Shown piece by piece: positions 16,001-16,466 of a stretch of DNA of 16,466 nt. Under the pieces are notes generated by a model that saw nothing but the letters and a program-made list of their open reading frames with translations, did no database searches and was not told the origin of the DNA. This stretch comes from an uncultured Flavobacteriia bacterium (GTDB lineage: Bacteria > Bacteroidota > Bacteroidia > Flavobacteriales_D > Crocinitomicaceae). Made by a program: the position numbers and the translations under genes. The stretch covers positions 1-16,466 of the forward strand of contig CAIYQV010000004.1 in NCBI GenBank assembly GCA_903928365.1, in the 5' to 3' direction. Numbering within the stretch: position 1 is the first letter of the stretch; every line of letters begins with the position of its first letter.

Positions 16001-16466
16001 CTGGACAAAGAGATAGGTTATCTGAAATATATCCGATCGAATCATGTGTCATAAAGTAATATTTACCATTAACCGTTGAGTTGATAGCTCTCACCTCTGG
16101 GGTGTTCGGAGGGAATCCGCCTAAATTTCCTCCTCCCGTTACGTCTTGACTTGAAATAATATTTCCGTTACTCATGTTTACATCATAAACACATGGTACA
16201 GGGGTAAAACTTCCTGAAGTACCACCGATTACAAGTCTGGTTTGATCGCAGTTGAAAGCAATGGTCCAGAATTCGGTTAGGGTGAAAATACCTCCGGGAG
16301 TTGCATTGTTCCATACCATTGCACCTGCAGAACTCACTTTTTGGATTTGTGCACTTGAACCAGCAGTTACGTAGGAGTTGCCGGCATTGTCAACTGCAAA
16401 TGTGCCTAACCACACATTGGCTGTATCATAAGGTGTACTATAGGTCCATAGAAGAGATCCTGTGGG
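13056..16466 (-). CDS. SprB-repeat adhesin-like protein with T9SS type B sorting domain (5' end missing)
   Basis: Giant predicted T9SS cargo, at least 1136 aa in the window. The frame stays open to the right edge (first residues PTGSLLWTYSTPY), so the GTG at 16415 is not the true start and the signal peptide lies outside. In order: an NHL/SBBP-like beta-propeller (16466 to about 15570; AVDNAGNSYV, ISIDNCGNIYVGSKTGVYAF), a SSSSSR stretch, an Ig-like module (about 15530-15303), a cysteine-rich segment (15299-14952) that I do not recognise, six SprB-type repeats (14924-13575), one more PKD/Ig-like module with paired cysteines (SCTDC), and the gliding-motility-associated C-terminal domain. The last starts near CGELYVPTVFAPSG and has YTVYDRWGNKVFE, WDGTFKGKELNAGVFAYKL and ends SGNVTLIR, the type B sorting signature. 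By homology it is a cell-surface adhesin or filament; the ligand is unknown. The PorP/SprF homologue lies immediately downstream. Confidence 0.93.
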   Translation of the reverse strand, partial: PTGSLLWTYSTPYDTANVWLGTFAVDNAGNSYVTAGSSAQIQKVSSAGAMVWNNATPGGIFTLTEFWTIAFNCDQTRLVIGGTSGSFTPVPCVYDVNMSNGNIISSQDVTGGGNLGGFPPNTPEVRAINSTVNGKYYFMTHDSIGYISDNLSLCPGETGPFRVANGYNMSYKCENFRYDNSGIEAIAYYNGFIFVNRGDRLDKRDFNTGAILQSVTIPNGGWSASLGQYQTQNSGISIDNCGNIYVGSKTGVYAFNQSLTQIGSYSTSFSVYDVEVNTNGEIIACGGSGNSSSSSRSGGVQTFAASACSPIAFTCCNASICSPGDLCVTDSPVTLSPGTTGGTWSIFPATAGFNNSTGVFTPSTAGAGTFTVTYTLACGTGTATLTVNPCTSLQVCEETNGDLTVSNGTAPYTWQEYQSAQTITITNQTECETCGYTWNAFLGQCLNGIFPATSCSAPAGWSTFATGTTVTPPSGATQIQVLDNAGGTIVINDVSTILPCGSDPCSGVTITVNTAPTNVSCFGGSNGAITASASGTTGSYTYSWSPSGSGATLSNLTAGTYTVTATSQNGCTGTSSATITQPASAVSVSTSSTATNCGSSTGTAAANATGGTGSYTYSWSPSGGSAATANNLAAGTYTVTVSDANSCTATSTVSVSANGAPTLTLTSSTDVTCNGGTNGAATVSGSGGSGALSYSWSPGGLSGATQSSLAAGTYTATVTDAGGCSSSISVTIAQPNAISITQGTITPANCGVSDGAASVTASGGTGTLSYAWSPIGGTSSTASTIPGGTYTVTVTDQNGCTSTLGVVVNTIGGPTVNVSSQTNVTCNGGSDGSATVTATGGTSPYTYAWTPSGGTASTATGLSAGTYTVAVSDASSCIGSASVTITEPTAISVSNTITPADCGSTNGSIALSASGGTAPYTYSWSPSGGSASTASNLAPGIYTATITDASGCTTSSTGTVLTTGSLVITATPDLITINQGDTVALSTSGANSYNWTPATGLSCTDCPNPEASPSQSTNYIVTGTDATGCTGTATVTIIVIEDCGELYVPTVFAPSGSSSNPENQHLCVYGNCITSLSYTVYDRWGNKVFETTTTNLCWDGTFKGKELNAGVFAYKLIVTLHNGEYVEESGNVTLIR
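13575..14924 (-). repeat. Six tandem SprB-type repeats arranged as three A-B pairs
   Basis: Module bounds on the minus strand are R1 14924-14721 (68 aa), R2 14720-14490 (77), R3 14489-14262 (76), R4 14261-14028 (78), R5 14027-13803 (75) and R6 13802-13575 (76). Each has an early cysteine, a Y[ST]Y[SA]W[ST]P strand (LSYSWSP, YTYAWTP), an AGTYT-like turn and a late cysteine (NGC, GGC, SSC). R1, R3 and R5 (type A) have [ST]C[FN]GG near the start and end in QP or EP. R2, R4 and R6 (type B) have [ND]CG and end in a glycine-containing linker. Confidence 0.9.

Noticed and set aside
16413..16415. GTG codon as the start of the SprB-repeat gene
   Set aside because: The frame is open from there to the window edge with protein-like sequence (TPYDTANVWLG), and no signal peptide follows the GTG, so the gene simply begins outside the window.

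Overview
The window looks like a chromosomal segment from a member of the Bacteroidetes, most likely Flavobacteriales and perhaps near Crocinitomicaceae (Fluviicola-like). The evidence is a type IX secretion (T9SS) substrate with a type A C-terminal sorting domain, a second with a type B (gliding-motility-associated) sorting domain, a PorP/SprF-family outer-membrane protein, a DUF4270 lipoprotein, and Bacteroidetes-type -7 promoter boxes (TAnnTTTG). I see no tRNA, rRNA, transposase, phage gene, insertion sequence or CRISPR array.

Layout. (1) 1-4646, plus strand: a 1.5-kb-aa secreted mosaic protein (BNR/Asp-box beta-propeller, PKD and Ig-like modules, type A sorting domain), closed by a strong intrinsic terminator. 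(2) 4685-5056, plus: a small exported protein of unknown function. (3) 5077-9051, minus: a three-gene operon that reads truncated GT5 'glycogen synthase'-like protein, then DUF4270 lipoprotein, then glmS. (4) 9052-9147: a 96-bp divergent promoter region with a TAnnTTTG box on each strand. (5) 9148-11948, plus: panC, panD, a UPF0104 flippase-like membrane protein and an RfaE2-type nucleotidyltransferase. The last three overlap or abut, and panD has a promoter box of its own. (6) 11998-16466, minus: a very large SprB-repeat adhesin-like protein with a type B sorting domain, running off the right edge, followed 20 bp downstream by a PorP/SprF homologue. This pair ends at an intrinsic terminator that overlaps the stop codon of the convergent rfaE2 gene.

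How the genes fit together. Most of the window concerns the cell envelope and surface. GlmS makes glucosamine-6-phosphate for peptidoglycan and lipopolysaccharide. The RfaE2-like enzyme suggests nucleotide-activated heptose for envelope glycans. PanC and PanD make pantothenate for CoA. The two giant proteins are predicted T9SS cargo, and the PorP/SprF homologue is the likely dedicated partner of the type B cargo next to it.

The least understood parts are the conserved-looking but catalytically doubtful GT5-like/DUF4270/GlmS operon, and the SprB-repeat protein. In the latter, six repeats form a strict A-B-A-B-A-B alternation preceded by a cysteine-rich domain I do not recognise.
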